64,000 nt of DNA from positions 1 through 64,000 of the forward strand of contig MCFH01000014.1 in the NCBI GenBank assembly GCA_002104945.1. The letters are read 5' to 3'. This document shows positions 1 to 11,900 of the stretch, piece after piece; positions within the stretch are counted from its first letter, which is position 1; each line of letters starts with the position of its first letter. Below the pieces are notes generated by a model, which was not told the DNA's origin, made no database searches, and saw only the letters and a program-made list of their open reading frames with translations. Origin of the DNA: Piromyces finnis (taxonomy: Eukaryota; Neocallimastigomycota; Neocallimastigomycetes; Neocallimastigales; Neocallimastigaceae). A program made the translations under genes and the position numbers.

Positions 1-597
1 CGCGGTAGATATTTCCTAAGACACGGTAGATCGCCTTTAAAACACAGTAGATATTCCTTTAGACGCGGTAGATATTTCCTAAGACACGGTAGATCGCCTT
101 TAAAACACAGTAGATATTCCTTTAGACGCGGTAGATATTTCCTAAGACACGGTAGATCGCCTTTAAAACACAGTAGATATTCCTTTAGACGCGGTAGATA
201 TTTCCTAAGACACGGTAGATCGCCTTTAAAACACAGTAGATATTCCTTTAGACGCGGTAGATATTTCCTAAGACACGGTAGATCGCCTTTAAAACACAGT
301 AGATATTCCTTTAGACGCGGTAGATATTTCCTAAGACACGGTAGATCGCCTTTAAAACACAGTAGATATTCCTTTAGACGCGGTAGATATTTCCTAAGAC
401 ACGGTAGATCGCCTTTAAAACACAGTAGATATTCCTTTAGACGCGGTAGATATTTCCTAAGACACGGTAGATCGCCTTTAAAACACAGTAGATATTCCTT
501 TAGACGCGGTAGATATTTCCTAAGACACGGTAGATCGCCTTTAAAACACAGTAGATATTCTTTTAGACGAGGTAGATATTTCCTAAGACACGGTAAG
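1..597 (-). repeat. 63-bp tandem array, mirror copy of the B1 leader array
   Basis: About 9.4 copies of a 63-bp unit, each made of three diverged 21-bp subunits sharing the core GGTAGAT. The last unit has the variant GACGAGGTAGAT, which the right-hand array also shows in mirror. It starts exactly at base 1 of the window, at the mirror of the array's end in B1 (8790). Confidence 0.95.
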
Positions 598-681
598 TAA
601 GAAAAAAAATATTAAATATTTTTATTAAAAAAAAAAAAATTTTATAACGTGTTTTATAAAAAAAAAAAAGGTAATTGTTAT

Positions 682-1400
682 TGTAAAAGTTTTATAAATG
701 TAAAACAGATTATAAATTTTTACAATAAAACAACAACACAAAATAAAAAAAACAAGAAAATAAATTATATTTAAAAAAATATCTCTTTTATTAATTTTAT
801 TTATTATTAACTAAATAATAGTCAATAACAATTACATCGTTTTAATCAAGAAATTTTACATGCATTTATATTTTTCGTAAATTATATTTTAATATACTAT
901 TCTATTTAATTATACATATATTCAATATAAAATAAACAAAACTAATTTAATACTAATTTAATTAAATAATAAAATAAAAAACTAAACTAAAACTAATTAA
1001 ATACACTTTTGATTCAATTTGAGTAAACTGCAAATTGAATACAGTCCATGTATTACCTATATATTAATTAAATATTAATAATACTATTTATTATATATTT
1101 ATAATTAAAAATGCTAATTTAAAACTACGCAAAGTTATTAAACTAATTTTAATTAAATAAAAACTTTTTAAGATTTAATTTGAATATTTAAAATATTTAA
1201 ATTTAATTATCCATTAATTTAAATATTTATCCAAATTTCATTTCTAACTTTGATATTTTAAAATTAATATTTATTTAATTATTCCATAAAATTTATACAA
1301 TAAATTTTATAAACAATTTTTTCATTAAAATATCAAAATTATTATTCAATATTATTAATTAATTATTAAATAATTTAAAGATATACTTTATATCTTTACA
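682..1400 (-). mobile_element. B-family LTR, mirror copy
   Basis: Begins TGTAAAAG and ends CTTTACA; it is the reverse complement of the B1 5' LTR (7383-8108) but 7 bases shorter, with small deletions such as one T lost in ACGCAAAG near 1130. At 1400 it abuts element A pol at exactly the same base as in the right arm. Confidence 0.9.
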
Positions 1401-3802
1401 CCTGCAAATTCGGCCACTTTGAATACCTGGTAATGCCATTCGGACTGAAAAACGCCCCGGCTGTTTTTCAGCATTTTATCAATGATGTTCTGGAAAATAT
1501 TCTAGGGATTTTTGTTTATTCATATATTGACGATTTAATTATTTTTTCTGAAAACCATAAATCCCACATTAAGCACGTTATCGAAGTCCTGGATCGCTTA
1601 AGAAATGCTGGTCTTTATGCTAAGCTTGAAAAGTGTGAATTCTTTGTTTCCTCTATTGATTTCCTTGGTCATCGGATATCCTCTGAAGGTACATATGGAC
1701 CCCAATAAAGTTTCTGCTATTATTAATTGGCCAGTTCCGTCCAGTGTCAAGGAAGTTCAATCTTTTATTGGCCTAGCCAACTACTATCGTCGGTTTATTC
1801 CTAATTTTGCCAAAGTTGCACAACCCCTTCACAGACTACTTCGTAAAAACGTTAAATTTGATTTTTCCTCTGAAGCTCTTGATGCATTTAATACCATTAA
1901 ATCATTAATTTCATCTGCTCCCATCCTGTCTCACCCAAATCGTGATCTTCCCTTTATTGTTGAAACCGACTCTAGCAACTTTGCTATAGGAGCAGTTCTG
2001 TCTCAAAAATCTCCTGATGATAAAATGATCCATCCTGTCGCTTTCTATTCAAGATCTCTTACTTCCGCTGAAAGAAACTATCCTATATACGATAAAGAAC
2101 TTTTAGCTATTGTTAATGCTCTTGAAACTTGGCGACATTTTCTCAAAGGTGCTTTAACCCCGTTTACTATTTATTCAGATCATCGAAACTTACTATATCA
2201 AAAGAACCGGAAAAATGTCACAACGTCTTGTTTCGTTGGGCCCTTTTCCTTTCCGAATTTAACTTTAAAATTCTCTAACCGCTCTGGTTCATCTAATGGT
2301 AAACCTGATGCGCTTTCACGAAGACCTGATTATATGGATTCCTCTCTTCCTTCTGATGCTCCTTTTTCGGTTTTACGCCCTGAGAATTTCTGCGCTTTGA
2401 TTTGTTCCATTTCTTCTCTTAATGATGAAATATTATCTGATATGTGAACGACTCTTTTTACATTGACATTTGCAATTTCTTGAAATAAGATCCCAGCTCC
2501 ACATCCACAAAGTAATAATTCTCCCTTAGTAATAGTTTTCTTCTTTTTGATAGTAGATCTATGTCCTTTAAATGCGTCCCTCCGTTTTGGAAACTTGTCA
2601 TGATTCCCCTCTGCCGGTCATTTGGTATCCGCAAAACTATTTCTTTGATCTTCGTGACTTTTGGTGGCCATCCATTTCTATTGATGTTAAGAATTATATC
2701 CGATCTTGCGAGATTTGTTGCCGCTCCAAGCCTTCTCGTCATAAACCATATGGTTTACTTCAACCCTTGAGATTAGTGACCATCCTTGGGCTTCTATTTC
2801 TATGGATTTCATTACTGACCTCCCTCCTTCGGATGGATTTAACACTATTCTTGTTGTAGTTGACCGCCTTACTAAAATGTGCCACCTCATTCCTTTAAAG
2901 GTATTCCTTCTGCTTCTGATACTGCTTTTGCTTTTTTGAATTATATTTTCAAAATTCACGGTCTCCCTCTGAAATTATTTCCGATAGAGGCGCGCAATTC
3001 ACTTCGAAATTTTGGAATCTATTTGTCAATCTTTGGACGTCAATGTTAAATATTCTTCACCATATCATCATCAATCCAATGGCCAAACGGAGGGTAAACT
3101 CCGTTGTTGAACAATATTTAAGATGCTTTTCTAATTATAAAGGAACAAACTGGATCAACTTTCTTCCATTGGCAGAATTCAGTTACAATAATGCTGTTCA
3201 AGACTCAACAAAATTCTCACCATTCTTCCTAAATTATGTTATCACCAAAATACTCTCCGGTAATTCCTGACCAAACGAATGTTCCAAGAGCTGAAGAGTT
3301 TACAAGAGACTTTGAAGACTAATGGAAAACTAAAAGAAAACTTAAAGAAGGCCATCCAAGTTCAAAGAAATATGCCGACAAGTATAGACAAGACTCGACA
3401 TTCAAGACTGGTGACAAATATGGTTGGATAGCTCCTTGATAATTCATAAAGGAAATAAAAAATTTAATCCTAGGAAATTGGCCGTTTAGGATAATTAGTA
3501 AAATCTCTAATCTCACTTATAAATTAGAATTACCAAAATCGCTGAAGATTTACCAATGTTCATGTTTAAACCTAGAACCGTATTATGAAGATAGTTTTGG
3601 AAGAATCAAAGATCCACCTCCACCTATAATAGTAAATGAAGAAGAAGAATACGAAGTAGAAGAATACTTGATAAAAGAAAGCATTATGGGAAGATTCATA
3701 TCTAATAAAATGGAAGGTTATCCGCTTTCAGAAGCATCTTGGGAACCTGAAAGTAATTTAAACTGCGATGAACTAATTAAAAACTTTAATAATTCACATT
3801 AG
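1401..3802 (+). pseudogene. Broken copy of element A pol (RT to chromodomain)
   Basis: This matches the C-terminal half of the A1 polyprotein: RT from the MPFGLK motif (1433), YIDD, RNase H (ETDSSN), integrase zinc finger and core, and the C-terminal chromodomain ending near 3802. The frame breaks repeatedly. One break lies near 1688, where bases of GGTATACAT are lost; others lie near 2210-2240 (AAAGAACCGG, TTGTTTCG) and 2445, and the density rises from 2480 to 3720. Nearly every lesion is a one- or two-base indel in a run of identical bases. The same protein is intact on the minus strand at 4942-7377. It is therefore a non-functional copy, and the lesions look more like uncorrected sequencing error than natural decay. 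Confidence 0.85.
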
Positions 3803-3898
3803 TAATAGTTATTAATTTAAAAAAAAATTAGTAATTGATAAGAGAAAAGAATAGAAAATAGAAATAGAAATGAAAATATATTTATAATTTAATATTCA

Positions 3899-3937
<39 letters not shown>

Positions 3938-4034
3938 TCAAAATGTATTCACTCGTTTCAATTATCTCTTTTAATATAAAGTAACAAATAAATTTAGTTG
4001 ATTCGTCTGGTATCCGAATCCTGGAGGAGGACCA

Positions 4035-4300
4035 TGTAACGAATCATAGAAATTAGTAACCTGTCTTAGTGGTTAGTAACTAAGACCTTGGTTTGAACTA
4101 CTCCGAGTTCGAAACTTCATTAATATCTTTTTTTTAATTATTTAAAATATTTTATAACGAAATTTACCAAAGAAGATAATTTCTGATTGGCTTAAAAATT
4201 AAGTTGTAAAATTTTATAAAATTACTTTAAAAATTTATATAAATACGGTGAATTTCAAAAAATTATTTGGAATTCGAGTATTTTAAAAAAAAAATAAAAA
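4035..4300 (+). mobile_element. A-family LTR, truncated at the palindrome axis
   Basis: Starts TGTAACGAATC after the polypurine tract GGAGGAGGACCA. It follows the A1 LTR to about ATTCGAGT (4285), then dissolves into A/T-rich sequence at the axis of the inverted repeat. It carries small indels throughout. Confidence 0.75.
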
Positions 4301-4360
4301 AATAAAATAAATATTATAATAACTAATGTTATATTAAAACACTAAAAAAAAAAATAAAAA

Positions 4361-4702
4361 AAAAATTTTATTATTGAACACTTAACAAAATTATAACAGG
4401 TTAGTGTTTAATAATTTATTTTTATTATAAAATTTCTTTGTTAAAAAAACTCGAATTCCAAATAATTTTTTGAGAAATTTCACTCGTATTTATATAAATG
4501 TTTTTAAAAGTAAATTTATAAAAATTTTACAACTTAAATTTTTTAAGCCAATCAGAAATTATCTTCTTTGGTAAAATTTCGTTATAAAATATTTTAATAA
4601 TTAAAAAAAAGATATTAATGAGGTTTCGAACTCGAGTAGTTCAAACCAAGGTCTTAGTTACTAACCACTAAGACAGGTTACTAATTTCTATGATTCGTTA
4701 CA
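4361..4702 (-). mobile_element. 3' LTR of A2, incomplete
   Basis: Minus-strand LTR starting TGTAACGAATC at 4702. It can be followed to about 4361; the terminal ~60 bases corresponding to the U5 end of A1 are scrambled A/T-rich sequence at the axis of the inverted repeat. Confidence 0.85.
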
Positions 4703-4714
4703 TGGTCCTCCTCC
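4703..4714 (-). other. Polypurine tract of A2
   Basis: Reads GGAGGAGGACCA on the minus strand immediately before the 3' LTR, the normal plus-strand priming site of an LTR retrotransposon. The same tract sits at 53292-53303 in A1 and 4023-4034 in the left arm. Confidence 0.8.
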
Positions 4715-4799
4715 AGGATTCGGATACCAGACGAATCAACTAAATTTATTTGTTACTTTATTATAAAAGAGATAATTGAAACGAGTGAATACATTTTGA

Positions 4800-4839
<40 letters not shown>

Positions 4840-4941
4840 TGAATATTAAATTATAAATATATTTTTCATTTTCTATTTTCTATTTTCTATTCTCTTTTCT
4901 CTTATCAATTACTAATTTTTTTTTTAAATTAATAACTATTA

Positions 4942-7382
4942 CTAATGTGAATTATTAAAGTTTTTAATTAGTTCATCGCAGTTTAAATTACTTTCAGGTT
5001 CCCAAGATGCTTCTGAAAGCGGATAACCTTTCCATTTTATTAGATATTGAATCTTCCCATAATGCTTTCTTTTATCAAGTATTTCTTCTACTTCGTATTC
5101 TTCTTCTTCATTTACTATTATAGGTGGAGGTGGATCTTTGATTCTTCCAAAACTATCTTCATAATACGGTTCTAGGTTTGAAACATGAACAATTGGGTAA
5201 ATCTTCAGCGATTTTGGTAATTCTAATTTATAAGTGAGATTAGAGATTTTACTAATTATCCTAAACGGGCCAAGTTTCCTAGGATTAAATTTTTTATTTC
5301 CTTTATGAATTATCAAGGAGCTATCCAACCATACTTTGTCACCAGTCTTGAATGTCGGAGGTTCTTGTCTATACTTGTCGGCATATTTCTTTTGAACTTG
5401 GATGGCCTTCTTTAAGTTTTCTTTTAGTTTCTCCATTAGGTCTTCAAAGTCTCTTGTAAACTCTTCAGCTCTTGGAACATTCGTTTGGTCAGGAATTACC
5501 GGAGAGTATTTTGGGTGATAACCATAATTTAGGAAGAATGGTGAGAATTTTGTTGAGTCTTGAACAGCATTATTGTAACTGAATTCTGCCAATGGAAGAA
5601 AGTTGATCCAGTTTGTTCCTTTATAATTAGAAAAGCATCTTAAATATTGTTCAACAACGGAGTTTACCCTCTCCGTTTGGCCATTGGATTGATGATGATA
5701 TGGTGAAGAATATTTAACATTGACGTCCAAAGATTGACAAATAGATTTCCAAAATTTCGAAGTGAATTGCGCGCCTCTATCGGAAATAATTTCAGAGGGG
5801 AGACCGTGAATTTTGAAAATATAATTCAAAAAAGCAAAAGCAGTATCAGAAGCAGAAGGAATACCTTTAAAGGGAATGAGGTGGCACATTTTAGTAAGGC
5901 GGTCAACTACAACAAGAATAGTGTTAAATCCATCCGAAGGAGGGAGGTCAGTAATGAAATCCATAGAAATAGAAGCCCAAGGATGGTCACTAATCTCAAG
6001 GGGTTGAAGTAAACCATATGGTTTATGACGAGAAGGCTTGGAGCGGCAACAAATCTCGCAAGATCGGATATAATTCTTAACATCAATAGAAATGGATGGC
6101 CACCAAAAGTCACGAGAGATCAAAGAAATAGTTTTGCGGATACCAAAATGACCGGCAGAGGGGGAATCATGACAGAGTTTCAAAACGGAGGGACGGCATT
6201 TTAAAGGGACATAGATTCTACTATCAAAAAGAAGAAAACTATTACTAAGGGAGAATTTATTACTTTGTGGATGTGGAGCTGGGAGATTCTTATTTTCAAG
6301 AAAATTGCAAATGTCAATGTAAAAAGAGTCGTTCACATATTCAGATAATATTTCATCATTAAGAGAAGAAATGGAACAAATCAAAGCGCAGAAATTCTCA
6401 GGGCGTAAAACCGAAAAAGGAGCATCAGAAGGAAGAGAGGAATCCATATAATCAGGTCTTCGTGAAAGCGCATCAGGTTTACCATTAGATGAACCAGAGC
6501 GGTAGAGAATTTTAAAGTTAAATTCGGAAAGGAAAAGGGCCCAACGAACAAGACGTTGTGACATTTTTTCCGGTTTCTTTTGATATAGTAAGTTTCGATG
6601 ATCTGAATAAATAGTAAACGGGGTTAAAGCACCTTTGAGAAAATGTCGCCAAGTTTCAAGAGCATTAACAATAGCTAAAAGTTCTTTATCGTATATAGGA
6701 TAGTTTCTTTCAGCGGAAGTAAGAGATCTTGAATAGAAAGCGACAGGATGGATCATTTTATCATCAGGAGATTTTTGAGACAGAACTGCTCCTATAGCAA
6801 AGTTGCTAGAGTCGGTTTCAACAATAAAGGGAAGATCACGATTTGGGTGAGACAGGATGGGAGCAGATGAAATTAATGATTTAATGGTATTAAATGCATC
6901 AAGAGCTTCAGAGGAAAAATCAAATTTAACGTTTTTACGAAGTAGTCTGTGAAGGGGTTGTGCAACTTTGGCAAAATTAGGAATAAACCGACGATAGTAG
7001 TTGGCTAGGCCAATAAAAGATTGAACTTCCTTGACACTGGACGGAACTGGCCAATTAATAATAGCAGAAACTTTATTGGGGTCCATATGTATACCTTCAG
7101 AGGATATCCGATGACCAAGGAAATCAATAGAGGAAACAAAGAATTCACACTTTTCAAGCTTAGCATAAAGACCAGCATTTCTTAAGCGATCCAGGACTTC
7201 GATAACGTGCTTAATGTGGGATTTATGGTTTTCAGAAAAAATAATTAAATCGTCAATATATGAATAAACAAAAATCCCTAGAATATTTTCCAGAACATCA
7301 TTGATAAAATGCTGAAAAACAGCCGGGGCGTTTTTCAGTCCGAATGGCATTACCAGGTATTCAAAGTGGCCGAATTTGCAGG
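4942..7382 (-). pseudogene. A2 gag-pol, 3' part (RT C-terminus, RNase H, integrase, chromodomain)
   Basis: Second part of the A2 polyprotein, downstream of the B1 insertion. It opens within RT just before the MPFGLKNAP motif and includes the YIDD active site. RNase H follows (FIVETDSSN, YDKELLAI), then an integrase with an HHCC finger (HDSPSAGHFG...CEICC) and a DDE core ([23 protein letters not shown]). Next comes a GPF-type module (LGPFRII...HVSNLEPYY), then a chromodomain with a KWKGY...SWEP core. No internal stops are present, so the only lesion is the insertion at codons for CKF/GHF in RT. The copy is inactivated by B1 but was recently functional. Ends at a TAG stop at 4942. Confidence 0.9.
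7378..7382. other. Target-site duplication GCAGG, left copy (B1)
   Basis: GCAGG at 7378-7382 directly before the B1 5' LTR, repeated at 14589-14593 directly after its 3' LTR. Uninterrupted A1 has a single copy at the same place in RT. Confidence 0.95.
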
Positions 7383-8108
7383 TGTAAAGATATAAAGTAT
7401 ATCTTTAAATTATTTAATAATTAATTAATAATTATTGAATAATAATTTTGATATTTTAATGAAAAAATTGTTTATAAAATTTATTGTATAAATTTTATGG
7501 AATAATTAAATAAATATTAATTTTAAAATATCAAAGTTAGAAATGAAATTTGGATAAATATTTAAATTAATGGATAATTAAATTTAAATATTTTAAATAT
7601 TCAAATTAAATCTTAAAAAGTTTTTATTTAATTAAAATTAGTTTAATAACTTTAGCGTAGTTTTAAATTAGCATTTTTAATTATAAATATATAATAAATA
7701 GTATTATTAATATTTAATTAATATATAGGTAATACATGGACTGTATTCAATTTGCAGTTTACTCAAATTGAATCAAAAGTGTATTTAATTAGTTTTAGTT
7801 TAGTTTTATTATTTTATTATTTAATTAAATTAGTATTAAATTAGTTTTGTTTATTTTATATTGAATATATGTATAATTAAATAGAATAGTATATTAAAAT
7901 ATAATTTACGAAAAATATAAATGCATGTAAAATTTCTTGATTAAAACGATGTAATTGTTATTGACTATTATTTAGTTAATAACTAAATAAAATTAATAAA
8001 AGAGATATTTTTTTAAATATAATTTATTTTCTTGTTTTTTCTTTATTTTGTGTTGTTGTTTTATTGTAAAAATTTTATAATCTGTTTTACATTTATAAAA
8101 CTTTTACA
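7383..8108 (+). mobile_element. 5' LTR of B1
   Basis: Starts TGTAAAGATATAAAG and ends CTTTTACA. The first bases after TGT form a 9-bp inverted repeat (AAAGATATA/TATATCTTT). A TATA box lies at 7916-7922 and the inferred transcript start is near 7950. Matches the 3' LTR 13862-14588. Confidence 0.95.
7916..7963 (+). promoter_or_regulatory. B1 promoter and self-primer segment
   Basis: TATAAAT at 7916-7922 is followed 35 bases from its start by GTAATTGTTATTG (7951-7963). This 13-mer is the exact reverse complement of the primer-binding site at 8107-8119, so the RNA 5' end could fold onto it. Confidence 0.7.
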
Positions 8109-8119
8109 ATAACAATTAC
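8107..8119 (+). promoter_or_regulatory. B1 primer-binding site, self-priming type
   Basis: CAATAACAATTAC, starting with the terminal CA of the LTR. It does not start with TGG, as a tRNA site would, but is perfectly complementary to 7951-7963 just downstream of the TATA box. This matches the arrangement known in Tf1/sushi elements, where the mRNA 5' end primes minus-strand DNA. Confidence 0.7.
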
Positions 8120-8196
8120 CTTTTTTTTTTTTATAAAACACGTTATAAAATTTTTTTTTTTTTAATAAAACATATTTAATATTTTTTTTCTTACTT

Positions 8197-8790
8197 ACCG
8201 TGTCTTAGGAAATATCTACCTCGTCTAAAAGAATATCTACTGTGTTTTAAAGGCGATCTACCGTGTCTTAGGAAATATCTACCGCGTCTAAAGGAATATC
8301 TACTGTGTTTTAAAGGCGATCTACCGTGTCTTAGGAAATATCTACCGCGTCTAAAGGAATATCTACTGTGTTTTAAAGGCGATCTACCGTGTCTTAGGAA
8401 ATATCTACCGCGTCTAAAGGAATATCTACTGTGTTTTAAAGGCGATCTACCGTGTCTTAGGAAATATCTACCGCGTCTAAAGGAATATCTACTGTGTTTT
8501 AAAGGCGATCTACCGTGTCTTAGGAAATATCTACCGCGTCTAAAGGAATATCTACTGTGTTTTAAAGGCGATCTACCGTGTCTTAGGAAATATCTACCGC
8601 GTCTAAAGGAATATCTACTGTGTTTTAAAGGCGATCTACCGTGTCTTAGGAAATATCTACCGCGTCTAAAGGAATATCTACTGTGTTTTAAAGGCGATCT
8701 ACCGTGTCTTAGGAAATATCTACCGCGTCTAAAGGAATATCTACTGTGTTTTAAAGGCGATCTACCGTGTCTTAGGAAATATCTACCGCG
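8197..8790 (+). repeat. 63-bp (3 x 21-bp) tandem array in the B1 leader
   Basis: About 9.4 copies of a 63-bp unit between the primer site and gag; copies are nearly identical apart from the first. Each unit is three 21-bp subunits with the shared core ATCTAC, ending CCGCG, TGTGT or CGTGT, giving about 28 subunits. No ORF runs through it. Its place in the 5' untranslated leader recalls the Drosophila gypsy insulator, an array of protein-binding sites, but the binding role here is only inference. Element E1, the closest relative, lacks it. Confidence 0.95.
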
Positions 8791-8880
8791 TTTAGATTAT
8801 TATTTTAGTATCATTCAAGCTTCCAACACTATTTGGTTACTGTATTTAATTTTGTTACTATATTTTTAAGAGCTCGTCTA

Positions 8881-8902
8881 ACACCGTTTGATAGGATAGA
8901 GT
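8881..8902 (+). promoter_or_regulatory. Conserved leader motif shared by B1 and E1
   Basis: A 22-base block containing ACACCGTTTGATAGGATA is identical in E1 at 33456-33477, although the surrounding leaders differ. It is flanked by short complementary arms (CGTC before, GACG after; AAGA and TCTT further out). A packaging, dimerisation or translation signal is possible. Confidence 0.6.
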
Positions 8903-8961
8903 TACGACGACATCTTAATTAAAATATTGTAAAAAATTAAATAAGTAAAATATTAAGCATA

Positions 8962-11900
8962 TTGGAGGAAATCAACCAACTCTTATCTAACCTCCACTTA
9001 AACGAAAATATGGACCGTCAAGGGGCGTCTTTGAGGATAGTTAATGATCCTCCAACCTTTTCAGGAAGAAGACAAGAACTAGATGGGTTCTTGACCAGGG
9101 TTGAACTAGCCATTGAAGCCAACCCTGATAGATTTGTTAATGATGAGGCAAGAGTTCGATTCTTAATATCTTACTTTGTTAACAGACCTTTAGAATGGGC
9201 CGCTCGTTTACGACAGAACAACGACGCCATTCTAAGAAACTATGATCAATTTATTGCTGCCCTTCGTACCAATTTCGGAGATCCCAATAATGACACAATT
9301 GTTGCAAATGGAAGACTTTGCAACATAAAACAAAGAAAGTTTGGCAAAGTGTTTGAATATATTAATGAATTTCAACGCGTTAGCCAAAACTCTAATTTCA
9401 ATGAAGCAGCGAAGATATATATGTTCACAAAGGGCCTACATCCAAAAATGCGTGAACATTTAGCAATAGTCAACCCAAATCCTACTCAGCTAGAGCGTCT
9501 CTACTCTGATGTCCTTAGCATAGAAAATCTTACTAAGAGAAATGACATCAGCGAATATTATATGACACACCAAGATAGAAGAAATTATAATCGTGACGAT
9601 CCAATGGATGTTGACCTATATTGGATTAGCAAGGGTCAACGAAACGTAAATTACTTCCCATTTCACAGAAGTAATTACGTTGAACCTTCTACTACTAGAT
9701 CGGATTTAAAGAAAAAAGGGGTTTGTTTTTCTTGTGGGAAGTCTGGACACATGCAGTTCAATTGTCCAAACAGGAAAAAGCCTAAGAGTGTTAAGATTAT
9801 TAAAAGGACTATCTCCGAAGAAGAAGCCAGTTCTTCAACCCCTTCAGTCAAAAGAATTAGACCAACCAAAGATGTTACTGAGAATGATTCAAACTTATAT
9901 AAAATACACAAAAGTGAAAAGAAGAACATCATCGATTTTTATATAAAAACAAACGATATGGAAGAAGTGAAAGTCAAAGTCCTTATTGATTCCGGCTCTG
10001 ATTTAAATTTTATTCATCCTGAATTTGCGAGAATTAATAACATTAAGCTTTACAATATCAGGAATCCATTTAAGGTTTCTGGTCTTGGTCAAGGTAATTC
10101 CACTGTTAGAAAAGAATCCGAAAAATGTATTCTCCGTTTAAGGAACCATTACGAAGTAATTCAACTGTACTCGTTAAGGATTCCCGAAGTCGATGTTATT
10201 CTTGGAGTACCTTGGATTGAGAAACATTGTCCAGTTTATTATCATGATTCCTCAAAAATTGCCTTTAGCTCAGGATACTGTGCTCGACACTGTAATGTAG
10301 GCAAAAGGAGAAATAAGGGTACAACCAATATGGATAAGAAATCGATGCCATCATCAAGAAAAGGGAAAGAAGCTGCCTTGGATAACGAAAATGAACAATC
10401 CTCTTGCATTGACCGTGGTTTTTCCGACTATGACAAATCCTTTTGTTGCGACTCCAGTGATGATGAAGAAACATTAAGTATTAGAGGCCGTAGAACCTCC
10501 GTCAAAACCATTAGTAACCTAGATAGTTTTAATAAAATTAAATTTAGTAATAGTTTAAATAATGATAATAATTGTAATTTTAAATGTATATGTAATAGCA
10601 TTAATTGTATTGATGAAAATTTAAATAAAGATAATAATTCGGTCACTGGACCAAAACAGTACTCATTTTCAAAAAACGTGTGTAATAATAATAATTCTCG
10701 TGTATTAAATTCAGTTAGTAACTGTTATGATTTATTTTGTAATATTATTAATAAATGTAAAAGTGAAAGTGATAATTTGAATAAAGATAAAAAATCTATT
10801 GAAATTCCAAAACAATATTTATTATTTAAAGAGGTTTTTAATGAAAAGAATTGTAATATTTTACCTCCACATCGTGAATACGATTGTGAAATCCGATTAA
10901 AGGATAATGCTAACTTGTTTTATGGTCCTCTTTATCCTTTAACTGAGGCAGAGAGAGATGAATTAAAAAATTATATCAATGAAAATTTAGAAAAAGGTTT
11001 CATTAGGAAATCTTCATCTCCTGCCGGAGCACCAGTTTTATTTGTCAAAAAGAAAGATGGGTCATTAAGACTTTGCGTTGATTATAGGAAACTTAATGAC
11101 ATGACAATTAGAAATTCATATCCTCTTCCGTTAATTGGTGACTTATTGGATAGAGTGAAAGGTGCAAAATACTTTACTAAGTTGGACTTAAAGTCTGCTT
11201 ATAATTTAGTTAGAATCAAAGAGGGTGATGAATACAAAACTGCCTTTAGAACAAGATATGGGCATTTTGAATATCTTGTCATGCCTTTTGGTTTAAAGAA
11301 TGCACCAGCTACGTTTCAACATTTCATAAATGATGTCCTTAGTGATTATTTAGATGATTTTGCTATATCATATATTGATGATATTCTAATATATTCAAAT
11401 AGCCTAGAAGAACATCATGAACATGTTAAAAAAGTATTGAAAAAATTATTAGAAAATAATTTATATGTTAAGTTAGAGAAGTGTGAGTTTGATGTTTCAG
11501 AAACCACTTTCCTTGGTTATGTATTATCCAAAGATGGTCTGAAAATGGATAGAGATAAAGTTAAAGCTATCCTCGACTGGCCTGTTCCTACAAACGTTAA
11601 AGAAGTTCAATCCTTTATTGGATTATGTAATTATTATAGAATTTTTATTAAAGACTTTGCGAAAATTGCTAGTCCTCTACACAAACTTACTAGGAAAAAT
11701 GTTCCTTTTAATTGGGTTTCTGAGTGTCAAAATGCATTTGTTACACTTAAAAAGGCTTTTACTTCAGCTCCTATCTTAATGAACCCTGATAGCAACAAAC
11801 CTTTTATTGTTGAGACTGACGCTAGTAACTTTGCTGTCGGTGCAATTCTTTCACAAGAATTTGAAGGGCAATTGCACCCTATTGCTTTTATTTCATCTAG

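Larger units (their letters stand above)
1..8790. repeat. Large inverted repeat; left arm 1-4360 mirrors right arm 4361-8790
   Basis: Positions 1-600 pair base for base with 8790-8191. The LTR/pol junction at 1400/1401 mirrors 7383/7382, and the LTR start at 4035 mirrors 4702. Between the last two landmarks the left arm has 2634 bases and the right arm 2680. The differences I checked are mostly one- or two-base losses in homopolymers, with few substitutions. Both arms carry the same B1-into-A2 junction, so the duplication came after that nested insertion. The axis lies in A/T-rich sequence near 4290-4360. A read or contig-end fold-back artefact is the simplest reading; a real palindrome that decayed is the alternative. 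Confidence 0.9.

Noticed and set aside
1-597. Telomeric or subtelomeric repeat at the window start
   Set aside because: The same array sits inside B1 at 8197-8790, so it belongs to the retrotransposon leader.
8197-8790. CRISPR-like regular array
   Set aside because: Units are contiguous tandem repeats without variable spacers, in a eukaryotic element.
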